A DNA stretch of 64,000 nucleotides from Agriotes lineatus (lineage: Eukaryota; Arthropoda; Insecta; Coleoptera; Elateridae): NCBI GenBank assembly GCA_940337035.1, contig OW679197.1:37330466-37394465 (forward strand), in the 5' to 3' direction. The position numbers and the translations under genes were made by a program. The notes beneath the pieces are model-generated. The model made no database searches, was not told the DNA's origin, and was given only the letters and a program-made list of their open reading frames with translations. Positions within the stretch are counted from its first letter, which is position 1. Each line of letters begins with the position of its first letter. Positions 11,783 through 24,719 of this stretch are shown here, piece by piece.

Positions 11783-13890
11783 AGTGTTGATTCTAAAGCG
11801 ATTTCCAAACCGTCGAACCCAGTTATCTCACCCTCTCCTGCATCCCGACGGATTAGGGCCCCCAATACTATGTCGCTAAACGAATACGCAGATTGCTGCT
11901 TGATAGGCACATTTTAAGCCGATCTATCACCGCAACTAATTAAGGACACCACTTAAGTGGAACAAGCGCACCTTTCTGACCATAGGCGAAATCCTGTAGC
12001 CCCGCCAGACAAAATTAGCGCTCCACACCAGAGTCCAACGGTGACATCAAATCCATGGCCGGCGGCCGGCCAAAATATTCGAGAGCGGTTTCAGAGGTAA
12101 AATTTCACTTAGTTTGCATATCATCGACCCGTCCAAATTGGCCCCAGAGATACTCTGTAAAGAGAAGTAAACTAAAAATATCAGTGGTTTTAAATTCTAA
12201 TCCAATAAATCCTAAATTAAAGTATTTGGTATTTCAAGTAAGTAGAACTAGAGATAGTGAAAGTATAAGTTATGACAATATCTTATTTACTATGGCTCTT
12301 TTAAAATATAAAAAAATTGAAAGCCTTCTTTCGAAGTATCAAAATTTTAAGAGTTAAAAATTCCGATGTGGTACAGACTTACGAAATAACGTTCCAAAGG
12401 CTAAACCTCCTCTCTGTGCATTTGAGAGCATTCTATCTATATAGATTGGACAAAAAATATTTTCTAATAAGTGACTTTCAGTTAATGCAAATTTTAAGAA
12501 AATAAGGAAATCGTAAGTACTATTACAGATTGATTCGGCAGTCCTACAATTAATTTCAAGCAGACGCTGTGCGTCGGTGACCGCTGTTGTTCCGTGATTG
12601 TAGCTGTTTGTTAAGCCGTTTACCGTGCCGATTTGGGAAATTTACGACAATTGTCGGATATAACCAGCTTCCCAAAACGCAGTCTATAGATCTGAAATCC
12701 CGATTTCCGTATCGCCTTTGAGTTTCAAGGAATTTCATGTCAACTTACGTTCGGAAATACTGAAACAGCAACCCATGTCGTCCCGCTATCTCTCATTTCG
12801 CAACCAGCCTGTAAAGTAACGAAGATAATCTGCTTATTCTTTATCGTCCCATCAACGCAGCCCTGAAAGGTTTCCCATCACATCGTGTATAGAGCCACGC
12901 AAATTTCGACTGTCGACATCCTGGAAATTCTTCATTTTCGTTCAGTTTCGCGACTCTGACTTGCGATCCCGCTTTCATCGTTCAGCTTTTGGTGACGACC
13001 GAACGAACTCCCGGCTAAGACTTTGGGCAACGTTCCAGCTCTGCGACTTTCCTTAATTTTCGGATTTTGCTGTCGATTGAACTATTGCACAGGCTAAGTT
13101 GAGTCTGTAGCATTGTATGTGTAATTTACCGTCAATTTGAAATATGTCATATGTACCTACGCTAAGTTTGCACGCGTAAATTACCGCCAATTTTGTTTAT
13201 GTTTCTAAGTAAATAAGTTGCATATGTATTTTTATGAACGTTATCTTAATGTAGTTCTTAAATGTATTGTGTAATTTCATTTTGCAAAACCCAATGCAGT
13301 TGCGCATATTTTAAAATCATTTCAGAGATCATGAAACAATGTGTGTTCTAAACCTTGGAGCTGAGCACAGTACACCTATTTCCCATCGCTGAAACCTCAA
13401 GTCCATCATTGGCTTCCAATTACTTTGACAATCGCCTGTGAGGTTCTTTTATTTCAATGTACGATTGCCCCCTCCCACTGAGCAACCGGATTCCTTTAGT
13501 ATTGTTACATATCGTAAACGGGGCTTTACCGATAACAAGTTTCTGTGATACAAAATATCGAAAATTGCAGATGTATTGAATTTTGGTATAAAGTGGGAAA
13601 ATCCCTTAGTAGCAGATAATGATACTTAAAGTATCAAAATATCGAAAATAGTTACTAAACTACGGACGGTATTGAAGTATAGTACCCTTAGAAATTTCAG
13701 TATCCATATATCAATGGTATGAGAACTATGTTGAAAAACCGAAAAAAATCAGCGAATTTAAACATGAAAACATCGGGGAATCGAAATAGGGAAACTGTTA
13801 ACGGTATTGTAAGTACTGAGCAGCAGTTGCTGCTATAGTAGTTCAAAGTATGAATCGAAAAATGGAAGGTAAGAGAATAAAAGTATAATA
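11783..13890. other. Intergenic DNA, no gene seen
   Basis: Frames of 60-100 codons without recognisable domains. The part 12550-13100 is slightly GC-richer. No repeats were identified. Confidence 0.35.
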
Positions 13891-14520
13891 CACTGCTGGC
13901 AAAAATTGGGAGATATCGCTGTATCACCTCTTGGTAATACAACCTAAATCAATAAAACAATTCTATATCAAAATTTCTTTGTTGGCAAGAAACAAAAAAA
14001 AATAAACAACTGAAGAATGAAACTATTTCATGGTCATCTATAAAAATATCTGTATGCTAGTGTTCAATATCTTTATTAATAATAGGTATGTCCTTCGTTG
14101 ATAGCTACCACGTCTTGGGTCCTATGGAGCATACTTTAAATTAAATTAGCAATTTCTGCCTGAGAAAATTTTCCATAGTTGTGATAAAATATTCCTCAAT
14201 TTTTGCATAGATTTCGTTGGTCGTTACTTACATCCGCTGCAGCAAACTCCATGCATATTCAAGCGAATGTAGATCAGGTGGCCGCGCTGATAACTCCAAA
14301 TATTGAATACCATTACCTGCGAAGGTGTTTATCATGATGGGAGTTTTATGGGGAGGTACATTGTCATCCAAAGATAAAAACGTGTGTCAACTTTTGCTGC
14401 AAACAAACCGCAATAATTTTGAGAATGTGATGATCATTTAACGCACCAGTCCTTGTATTTTCACAAACATACAGTGGCGTTCTTACAACCAAAGCGATAC
14501 CACACCATTACTGTCTTCTT
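13891..14520 (-). pseudogene. Tc1-type (DD34E) transposase remnant
   Basis: The minus strand reads, across frameshifts, VMVWYRFG (equivalent of MVWGGFS), then LDDNVPPHKTPIMINTF, YLELSARPPDL and HSLEYAW, the catalytic end of a Tc1 transposase. The second catalytic Asp (codon at 14363-14365) and the final Glu (14258-14260) are in frame and separated by exactly 34 residues, the DD34E spacing of Tc1. The frame is broken by a stop just after LLQRM and by frameshifts. The likely terminus is CACTGCTGGCAAAAATTGGG at 13891, preceded by TA. The 5' half is missing; at about 14515 the sequence becomes unrelated. Tc1 transposases cut and paste DNA at TA sites; this copy is dead. Confidence 0.8.
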
Positions 14521-17500
14521 CTTCAGCAGCCTCTCTTCGCCCACCCTGGGCATAAGTCTCTCCACGCCTTTTCCAGTCACCTCTGTTCAGTGCCAAATTC
14601 TGCCAGTTTCTGTATATTTCTATAATATCGATTACTGTATACGCACTATATACAACAGTTTATGTGGATATAAAATGCAAATTCTTTTTAATTGTTTTAT
14701 CTATAATATTACACCTACTATTTAAAATTTAAATAGCACTATATAACTCACAAAGGAATGATATGTTAGAGAATACTATAAAACCTATATATGCACGTAG
14801 CAAGAAGCCGAGTAAACGATATCCACTGATTGTTACGGCCTGTGTATGGCAACCTATTAAAACACGAATATATTGCAAGAATAAAAACATCAATAGAATA
14901 TTAAAACTTTCGCTGAAGCTAACTAAGTTGGCATTATGCTACTGTGTTGTATAGACGCTATTAAGTAGTTATTGGTGATTTGGTCAGCTTAGAATTTGGT
15001 GAATCATGATCCAGCTGTAGCCTTATATGCCATGGTAAAAAAAAATCAGGTCACCGGCAATCTAACAAAAATCTGGTGGCAGACGCTACTAGCTTAACAA
15101 TAACGGGAGCAATCTAACCAACAATATAAATCCAAGTAATTACCCTTTCGCAAATAGATATCCTTAAAATAAATTTTGAACGATATTAATGTGTCAACAG
15201 AAAATATTAAATGCAATTAAATACAGACAAGGTGAAGAATCATAACGAGCCAACTAAATAAATTCAAAATAGGGATTGTATATACATAAATGACACAAAA
15301 CGCATTATATTAAAAACGATCAGGGAGTCAAATAAACTGGTTATCTTCGAGTTATTACTATACATATGACACCAGATTCGCTATATCTAATCGAATTGAG
15401 ATAAATAATTTTGGTTGAAAATATTGTTGTATAGATATTTATGAATAGTTATAAAACAAATAGCTTACGGGGTTTTATCGCAAACACCAAAGGATTTCAC
15501 GAATTAAGAGCACTCGGTAACGATCCAGACGAAGTATACACCCCTACCCAAATCAGTACTTCTATATAATCAAAAACTGAAATAGAAAGGTCCGCGGATT
15601 TAGATGTAATCATAAAATCGTATATTACATTACAAGGCATGAAAGTGATACTTTGCAAATGAGGACACTTGTTGAAGAATACGAGGACGTGAAGAGTCCC
15701 AGTACTTCTTCAAAGCTTTCAAGATCAAACTGAGTCTTGACATGGCTCGCTGTCTTGACGATTTCAGGAAAAATATATATTGTATCGCACTAAGAAAGCA
15801 GGTTCTTTCTCCCAACTACCAAATTAGTTCCTGTGTCAGTGAAGCATAGCCTATTTTCTATTTCGCAAATAGAAAACAATTTGGAAAGTAAAGTAACGTA
15901 ACTGAAATTTGTAAACTGTATTACTAGTTAGTAGTTGCTATGAATTAGGACAAATAACGCCCAGTAACTTTTATCGGGGCGTAGGAAAAGTTCGCCGGAG
16001 CACGAAATACAATAAAAAAAGTCTAACCTACAGCACTCATTACCAAGGACGTCGAATGGCACGAAGGGCTGCAGACGCACCATAAATGAATTCCTTGCTA
16101 AGAAGAGGCATAATCCATAAGCGTGTGATGTGTAGTTGAACAGATGGAAGATAGAAGGAACAGCTTCATCAGATTTGAATATTATTGAAAGATCATCAAA
16201 CATAACGTGAATAATATCGAGAGTTACATGAAAATACCTAAAGTAAATCCAATAAAACGTCAAAGCACGACTAGAAAGTAGATTTGCTTCCCACAATACA
16301 GTTAAATCATGGATCGACTCTTGAAGTGTAGAGAGCCAAAAATGTATTACTGATTACTGATCTTAGCGTCCACATAAGGAATCCCTAAAACTGCGTTTTC
16401 TGGCATCTGAATGAAATGACGGCCAGAAAAATTGGTCCAACTTAAAGTTATTTTTGAATTTTGAGTTTCTCTTGGTACCTGCCTTTGCAAGAAAACTATA
16501 TTTATTATGGGCACACCTAGCAAGAAATCTTTAAGAGACACTTATTTTACGCTTAAATATCAACTGAGGGTTCATAAAATATAACAACTTGGCTCGTGGC
16601 TTCATGGAAAAAAAGCAAAATTAAATGATGATCGAAAACAGAAAACTGACCTCTGCAAACTCCAATTGTTGCCAGCTTAATTATTACAATAAAGCACAAC
16701 ACTACAAAAAAATTACAAGCTGACAGTGCACCTGACAGAATTAGTTTTCTAACCCTTTTGCTCATATGCTACTGTCTGGTAACCTCTTGCAGTCTGCAAG
16801 CGCACACCACTGCTGAGATATCTCCAAAATGGCCGCTTCTAGAACCTCGTTCAAAGACCAATTCTTTCGAAGTATTGCTCCAAAGCAGAACACACTAGCA
16901 CCAAGCTTAGGTAAAAACAACGTACACAATTGGCAACTATTTGCACGCAAGTGACAGATTCATAAAACAAAATTACAATAAAAAACAATCAAGTTAACCT
17001 CTAAAAATAGACTCGGACGGACGAAGTTTCCGCATCAAAATATATTATCAAAGTCGTTGAAAATTCAGATTTGCAGCTATTTATACCTTGGATAAAACAA
17101 AAACTACCAAAGCAAATAATTGATCGAAATTGGCGTCAGTTTATTAACAATTGTTAAGTGACATAATATGAAATGAAATGCCTGTGGATAATTTATAAAG
17201 AAGCATGAATTAGTTACATAAAAACCTTAGATTTAAACTTAAAACTAATTGAATTATAGTCTTTAGCGCATATCGAAAAATACATATACCAAAAATCACA
17301 TTCATCCGAGCTTGTGCCGTGTCGAAGCGGTTTTAGCATGGGAATTTATTCGCCCCGCACCAAACTCATACGTGCTGCCGGAAAGATGATTTCATAGCCT
17401 TTCTGCTCGTGTGTGAATGTTATCTTCCAGGAGGAAATTTTATTAACGTTTTCACGCACAACTGCGACCTGCACTCTCGCCTGAAATCGAGGAGTTCAAC

Positions 17501-20500
17501 AGCTCTGCCAGTGGATGAAGGCTCCAATATGTTCATTAACAACTCCCCCAAGCATGTGTCTGCTTATAACTTGCTCAAACCCTTTCATGAAACATATTTG
17601 GTGCAATATTCGGTTGGTAACAGCTCAGCTTCGGTCCTGGTAATCTGCAACCATGGCCCCAATTTCTTGTTGTCAACTACCTCCGCTCCGCTTCCATCTA
17701 AACTCAGTCCATCTCCGATATCAGCTTCTAAAGCACAGCAACAGCCTCATCTGCTTTTCCAGTGCTCCGAGTGTATACTTTCTGGTATTTTAACCCAATT
17801 TTACACACTTTTAAAGGTAGCTACACTTGCATGTTTAGTTTTTTTATCATCACGTTTCGATGCACTGTGTAACGCACAAAACTTTGTCGCGAATGTCTTA
17901 TTCTGTGCTCACTAATGGTAACATGTGTTCCTATATGGTTGCTGACTCTTTGTGTGGCGGAAAATGAGGCCTCCGTAACACTGCACATTTTTCCGGAAAC
18001 CATGTAAATGCCTCGAATCGCAATTGCTGTTATATGAGACGCACTTTGCATGTGGGCTTATCTTAAATTACAATGAGTTAATAGGCTGCTCTTTACAAGA
18101 ACTGTGACTATTTACAATTATCGATAAATCCTACAGGGAAATGTGTTTGTGTTGTTGATTTTCCTTTAGCAGATAAACTTTGTTACTTATTCATTACCTT
18201 TAATTTGTTAATCTTCAACGTACAAGCGAATATCACACCATTATATATAATGTGCAGAATCTAAAATAGCAAAGGTATGCAAATTACACAATATTAAAAG
18301 TATTCCAAGTGTATGGAATGCCGACAGAATCGAAGTAATAAAAGTTATTGTCACACAGATAACAAAATTTATTCAAAACATAAAAGCGTCAAACTAACGA
18401 AAACGAAATCGTATCAAAGGAATGAAATTGTCTGATGTGCATCACATAATACAACAAATGAAAGCACTGAAAGTAGACTAAGTGTTTTTGTTGACAAACT
18501 AATGAAGGAGCCGTCTTTGAAAGACTCCATTTAGTTTCCAAGAATGTGAGAAATGAAGTTTTTATTTGAATCCATAATAAGATGCCCATAATGTTCCATC
18601 TTCAATAATTGCTGTATTTTGGATTGTTTCTTAAAATAAAACTATTGGGCCGATGTTAATTCAGTTCATAGTGCAGGTCTATTGTAAAAAGACTATTAAA
18701 TTATTTTTGTCTGTTGGTAATGCCATTACCTTTGTTTTCGTGCTGTTGCATTTTATTTGACGTCTGCTATCAAATACATCACGATGGTGAAAATATACTT
18801 CATTTATATTTACTTCTACTCTTTGGAGAGTTAAGTTAGCAAATTGTCGTAAAACCACCTGATTATGTTTTAAAAGTTTTATCTAATGCGTTTAACGAAG
18901 GAGCGAGGTAATATTTAACAGTATCCTCCATTTGGGTTTATTATTAATTTAATATCTTGTTGCAAAAATGAAATGCCATATCTTGATGATTTATTCAACT
19001 TGAGCATCATTAATGTAGACAATGGTACTGATACAATGTATTGACATTTTTGATATTACCTTGTACTTCAACACTTGTACTTTTTAATTTTTCAAATTAT
19101 AGTGTGAGAATAAGGAAGTAATTTAATGTTGGTTTATGGTAACATTATAGGTTTTTAAATGATTTTCTTAAACGCCAGTTTCAAGTTTTTAGTCATCACA
19201 AAGACGTGAACTAAGGCAAAATTTCCCCACACGGTCCTGGAACAGTAACAGCTTACAAACTCGTACACGAGGGCCTTATTAATATTTATGCGAAGGTGTT
19301 CGGTTACGTTTTATTTATTACTCCCCTAATTGATGGGGTAGTCCACTACGGCCAGCCGAATGCTCACTACGGGGGTAGTTTGTTCTTCGAAATCGTTAAT
19401 TAAGGCGGGGCCCCTGAAAGCGAATTAACGCGTTTTTAAAAGCTCTTCCGCTAGATTTGCATAGCACGTTTCGAACTATCATTAGTCCTAGTTAAGTGGT
19501 GCTAACTAGAAACTAATTCTGTCAGCAGCGAGAAAGGATTAGCCAGACACCCTGTCGCCGAACTTTTCACATAAAATTTGGGGCGTGCCCGCGCCTAATT
19601 CGAGCCGGGGAGTACACGGACGGGGTAATTTTATTAAATAGATTCGGATGGGCTACGAGGAGCGGATTATCGAAGTTCGGTTCGGCATTTGCACTTTGGA
19701 GTCGGTTAAACAGAGGCGAATTAAAGAATGGACGAAGCTTTACGGCACCTTGGAGGAAGCGATAAATTCCGGATCCAGTGCGAGTTTACAGTTGCTTTAT
19801 GTGCGAATTCGTATAAATCCAGTCATGAATTAAACGGTTCTTTATGCTTAGAATTGATCCTGTTCACTATTCCTGCGAGAGGATCAGCGGATTTAGGGGA
19901 AAGAAGATTGCAGACACGATCTGTTTACGACAGTGTTCAATCCTCGTATCCTGCTCTTGAATTACACGTCCTACTCCAGTGCGAAATCTGCGGTCCTTTG
20001 TCATCTGCATACGCATCGGACGGATTCCCGGATTAGGCAACAACTGTTTACTCGGCATTAAATTTTTATTGCGCTTAGCTGCAAGAAAAATGGAGGAGCA
20101 AAGCCCGAAATAGCGGCGAAAAATCGCATTTGTCTGAAAGAGCAGCAGGTTCGAACCCTTCCAGGCTCGTGCTCCTGTCGGGATTACGCTCCCCATAAAT
20201 CAAAAGGAGCTGATGAATTGAGCCAAATGGTTCCTATGATTAAAGTAATAAGGAAAACGGACATTTCTTCCAGCGCACAAAAAGGAGAATCTGGTAAAAA
20301 ATGCTATCTATAATTCATAAAGGATCGAGAGGATGAGACCGGATCAGCGAAACTGCTGTAGCGTGAAAAAAAGTTTGGACTTCGAGGCTTAACAACTCTT
20401 AAAACTTTGCGAGGATTAACTTTAGATGCGATATCCTTTTTAAGTAACTCTGCTGCTGCAGGTGATAAGACGTTTTGTGCCCTACGTGCGATTTAGTCAT

Positions 20501-23280
20501 TAGTCAGGCGCCTGGCTTGTTTACCTTAAAACCTAAACTGTCTGCAGTTTGGTTAAGCGCTGCCAGGACGATTAAAATGGATGAATTTCCTCCAACTTTG
20601 CAAACTTTCATTTCTCTGATGTACTTGCATTTAGTTCCAAAGCGAAGAATATCAAGGGAGCTGCAGCTGCATAATTTCTGAACTCTCGGAAACCTCCCAG
20701 TTTGTAAAATAAACTTTTTCATTTGCTTGTAGGTTGCTGCAAAGTCTAGATTGAGGCGACACCTTTGCTGTCGATTAAAACTTTCCAGTACTTGTAACAG
20801 GCAGTAATGAATACTTCCAAAAGTTACTTCATGAACGGCTGAGTTCACTGTAGAGAGACCATTGTAATGAAGTACGGCTGAAATTAATAAAAGAAGTTGC
20901 TTAGCTTTACTTTGGTATTTAAAAAAAGACAAATTGAATATTTACCTATTCAAATATTCTGAAAGTTAACAAAAACCCCATCAATGAATTATAAAAGAAG
21001 GTATTCATCCAATACTATTCAATCTACTTTAAGTTATAAGTATTTATATTACTTCGCTCTGACCGAGAATTAAATTAGCAAACACAGCCGACTACTCACC
21101 TGGGGTTAGTCGTGGGTTAAAGTACAAGCACACGCCAAAATAAATAAAGAAAAATACGAACGCCAAGTAGCAACAAGCCCAAAGCGCTTTGCAAAAAGGA
21201 TAGTTGAACGTGAAAAAGGCATTATTAACCAATTCCCGAAAACAAATAGGGCGAAAATTGCATGAACAAAATTTAAAAATAAATATTACGTCGGATTCAA
21301 GTGACAAGTAACTTACATTTTAAAAAAACTCAGAATCTGGAGATTACAGTTCAGCTTTCAAAATTATATTATAACCAATATAAAATTATACAATGATGTA
21401 TAGGGCACAAAGATTTATTATTACACACAGAACATTTAATTAATTAAAGCGCTCAGTATCGATTAGGCGAAGAACCCTAGTTGCAATGAACATCACTTCA
21501 GGCACTAAGGAACATTTTTGCCAAAAATCACTACTACATTATTTGGTGAGGTCTCCGTTAAGATTTGTCCAGTGTTCCTTGGCTATAAGGCAGACGCGGT
21601 GACCGCTGCTGTCGAAGGCTTGGTGATTAAGATTAATTACAGATAAAGTACGGTTTATTACTTTGCAGATTGATTGAAGATTACTTCAAGGTCTGAAATA
21701 AATCCAGTGAAACGTCAAACGATTCATTCGTGAGATATTATGAGGCCAAATAGTAAGTTGCTGCAAGAATACCGTCATGTCCTGAATTAACCAGAAAGGT
21801 TGCAGCTAATGATAAGTTACGACTTTCAACTTATTCTTTATTATTATTTATTCTTGAATGGTTGCCTACGTATTTGAACGCACTGTCTACGTCTAAAATG
21901 AATAATTCAGCTATTATTTAACACAGTGCAGCGTCTTAAATTCCTAGTTTAACTTTTGATGTATAGAACTCTTAAATAGTAAAATTATGTGTGAAATTCG
22001 TTTGCTGAAATCTAAGCTACAATGTTTCAAAATGCTTAACTTAATATATTTGTTTTTTTATAAATATAGTGCTACTAAATACACGTAATTTCATTTGTAT
22101 TTAACGAAATCCGTTGTATGAAACTTCCATTTCCCATAGAAACGTTAAAAATTTGAGTAAAATTTTTAAAAACATCAAATTTGTTGTAAAGTGGCATGAT
22201 TCTAAGACCAGACTGTTGACAAAAGCCATAAAATTATTCGAAGCTGATAAAATGATGTCAAACGAACGTCACTATATGAAATCGATTGTTACAAATTTTC
22301 CTTAAATTTTTAACGCTTTTTTATAAAAAAATACAGCGCTGAAGGCAAAAATCTTGCAAGAGTATTAGACTTTATTTTATGTTACAATGTGCCCCCAGAA
22401 GACAAGAGGTGAACTTACGAAACATTCTATATATTGACTTAAGTATAGACAAATAAAACAACAAAGCAAATAGGGCTACACCATAATATAAATGGTTAGA
22501 AATACAAGGGCGTTAATTATTAATATAAATTCGACGAAGCATTGCACACCAGTCAAACAAAAATAAAGTCACTATGACTGACATATACTTATATTTAAAC
22601 AATATTGAAGGGATCAAAATAATTCCTCTTCATACGCACACATTAAACTGCAAGCAAGTCGGTCGCCTGTATTTTAAGCATAAAACCTGGTTTCACATCG
22701 AACGTGCAGTTCACCGTGTTTTGCGTTGTAACCTGATACATCCGTTTTAGGTGATTCTTATCATCACGGGTTGACAATATGGTTTTTGAGCCTAAAAACG
22801 GGGGAAGATCAACATATTATTTGCACCCGGGGCAGCCTTCCTCAAGTTCCTCGACGGCGTGCGCTTAAATCTGAAAGTGCTATAGCTCCTGGATTGTAGA
22901 GCCTAGGTAGATGAGCTGTCGGCTTGTATCTACAACTGACTATTACTCAGAGCCCGCTGAATCACTCAGGGATCTCGCAGATTACGCAGTTTCTCGAAGC
23001 CGAGATGTTATTTCAACGCGTCGCACTAAAATCACTTGCTTGGACGTTGGTCCAATTTTGTCGAGTAAAATGACCGCTGTGCCCACTGTAGGTGTCATAT
23101 CACGAATGGCTAAACTTATGCACAAACGAGTCTCCCTTAATTTTAAAATTGCTTCCGGCGATGCTTACAAAACTTAGAGCTAAGATCCGCGGTTTATGAC
23201 AAAAACTCTCTCTCTCACTGGTGGCAGTTTGAAAAGTCATTAAATTTACTTAAAAGTAACTGTTACAATACATAAATGTA
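14521..23280. other. Long gene-free stretch
   Basis: No coding feature is supportable over about 8.8 kb. A 168-codon frame (17409-17915) and a 142-codon minus frame (20504-20932) have no domain and are near the length expected by chance. 19200-20200 is a GC-richer island with several TAATTA-type homeodomain-like words (near 19397, 19421 and 19512), and could be regulatory. The remainder is AT-rich. Confidence 0.35.
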
Positions 23281-23513
23281 CAGTCGTGTGCAAATAAATC
23301 TGGGACAATAGTTTTTTCATATGTAGGTTGAGTTGAGAATTGAAGAATATCTCTATGGATTTTCTGCTACCAGAAAGAGCTACATTTTCATTTACTCATC
23401 AAAGTTTAATGTAACTCTTTCTGATAGCAGGAAATCCATGGAGATATGCTTCAAATCTTAACTCAATGTACATATGAAAAAACCATTGTCCCAGATTTAT
23501 TTGCACACGACTG
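23281..23513. mobile_element. Mariner-like MITE, 233 bp, TA target
   Basis: The element begins CAGTCGTGTGCAAATAAATC and ends with the exact reverse complement, flanked by TA on both sides (23279-23280 and 23514-23515). The inverted arms are about 105 bp each and still align with few mismatches, so almost the whole element is a hairpin. It has no coding capacity. The end sequence and TA duplication fit mobilisation by a Tc1/mariner transposase encoded elsewhere. Confidence 0.88.
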
Positions 23514-24289
23514 TACAAATTAAGTGCATATCAAAAGATTGAGTTGCCAGTGAGCTCAGGTGAAGTTTTACACGTTAAAAATTAGAAATTGCCTACCAAT
23601 AGCAACATTCTATTCAATTTAGCGCTTATTTGTGGAAGGAGCTTCTACTGAATCTGTACACTAAATGTGGTATAGGACACTTTTTCACTTCTATATTCAA
23701 ACAAGATGGCTTGGAAGCTAATACGTATACTATCCTGATATATAACGTGCAATATCAAAAGAAATGCATAATGAGTAGAACGCTGAGGTAAAAAAACCAA
23801 TAAGAATGCGCAATTCTGCTTAGTATGACAACAGTTATTGCAGTAACTGTGGCGATATCGATTATACAAGCCCTTTACAGATGTTTTAGAATATTAATCT
23901 ATTATCGGAAATACTATATGTTGGGATGCGAAAAATATTACAGCCAGCCAACGATTCTGATTGCCAGCCAAAGCAGGAAATGGTAAAAAATGGAATTTTC
24001 AATACTGACATAAAGTTTTTGATGTCTACATACACATTAATTTGCTAATTTCTTATTTACTAAACTGAAATGCTTCCAGATATTCACTTTTTGGCATGGA
24101 AAATTAATCTCTAGATGCATTTTGATACAATATCGGTGACATCGAATTGTTGATGTAATTTTTCAATTTCTGACTTCAGTCTGTAACATTACAATAGTTT
24201 AGCTTTTGTAATATATTAGTGTTGGTATGGAACCTGTTTCAAAACTTAAGAAACAACAAGGGGCAAAAGGGGCAAAAGGCACCAACATC
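23514..24289. other. AT-rich intergenic DNA, no gene seen
   Basis: Only short frames. Repeated GGGGCAAAA units near 24260-24280 precede the Penelope fragment. Confidence 0.4.
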
Positions 24290-24719
24290 AGTTTTTAGAA
24301 AACTTCTGAAGAAGCTGACAGCATGAGCAGAGAAACGTCAAGTTCAAATCGACGACCACGGCATAACCCGGAAGAACCTACCATTAATCTAAACTGGTTT
24401 ATCAAATGAATTGTAATAACTGTAATCCCACATACATAGGCCAAACTAAACAACTATTAAAAGATAGAATCTATCAATACAAATACTATATTAAAATTAA
24501 TACTTTATCACCTTCTAACAAGAAAACAGCTTCAATTGACCACGCCAATGAAAATCACGACAAACTTAACTTTAACACGCCTAAAATATTACACAAAGAG
24601 AATAATTACAAAAAAAGACTAAGCTTAGAAATGATTGAAAACAAAGCCCTACAGCGGTTAACTATAAAACAGACATTGATAATCTACGTGCAATTTACCA
24701 TAATTTATTTAAATAAATT
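24290..24719 (+). pseudogene. 5'-truncated Penelope-like element: pLTR piece joined to GIY-YIG end
   Basis: From about 24388 the plus strand reads LVYQMNCNNCNPTYIGQTKQ, the start of a GIY-YIG endonuclease domain: LVY in place of GIY, a CxxC pair, intact YIG. It continues through IDHANENHDKLNF and ILHKENNYKKRLSLEMIENK. After a frameshift near 24660 the typical Penelope C-terminus is recovered (NYKTDIDNLRAIYHNLFK, stop about 24719). Upstream, 24301-24385 matches the non-coding pLTR type of these elements (GAAACGTC, then CGGCATAACCCGGAAGAACC). A pLTR directly followed by a 5'-truncated ORF is a usual insertion product of Penelope-like elements. No RT domain is present, so it is dead. Confidence 0.8.
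24301..24344 (+). ncRNA. Candidate hammerhead-ribozyme motif of a Penelope-like pLTR
   Basis: Core elements are present in order: helix I strand AACTT (24301-24305), CTGAAGA matching the CUGANGA box (24306-24312), a helix II segment (24313-24331), GAAA (24332-24335), C plus GTC (24336-24339), and AAGTT (24340-24344), which pairs perfectly with the first strand. Helix III would be only two base pairs, a known oddity of Penelope hammerheads. Helix II pairs poorly and lacks a clear G10.1-C11.1 pair, so activity is doubtful. Confidence 0.4.

Noticed and set aside
17409..17915. 168-codon plus-strand frame
   Set aside because: No domain, no signal peptide, odd composition. About one frame of this length is expected by chance in 64 kb of such DNA.
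20140..20175. GGTTCGAACCC as a tRNA B box
   Set aside because: No A box or acceptor stem at proper distance; the TpsiC stem does not pair fully.
20504..20932. 142-codon minus-strand frame
   Set aside because: No domain; low-complexity start; near chance length.
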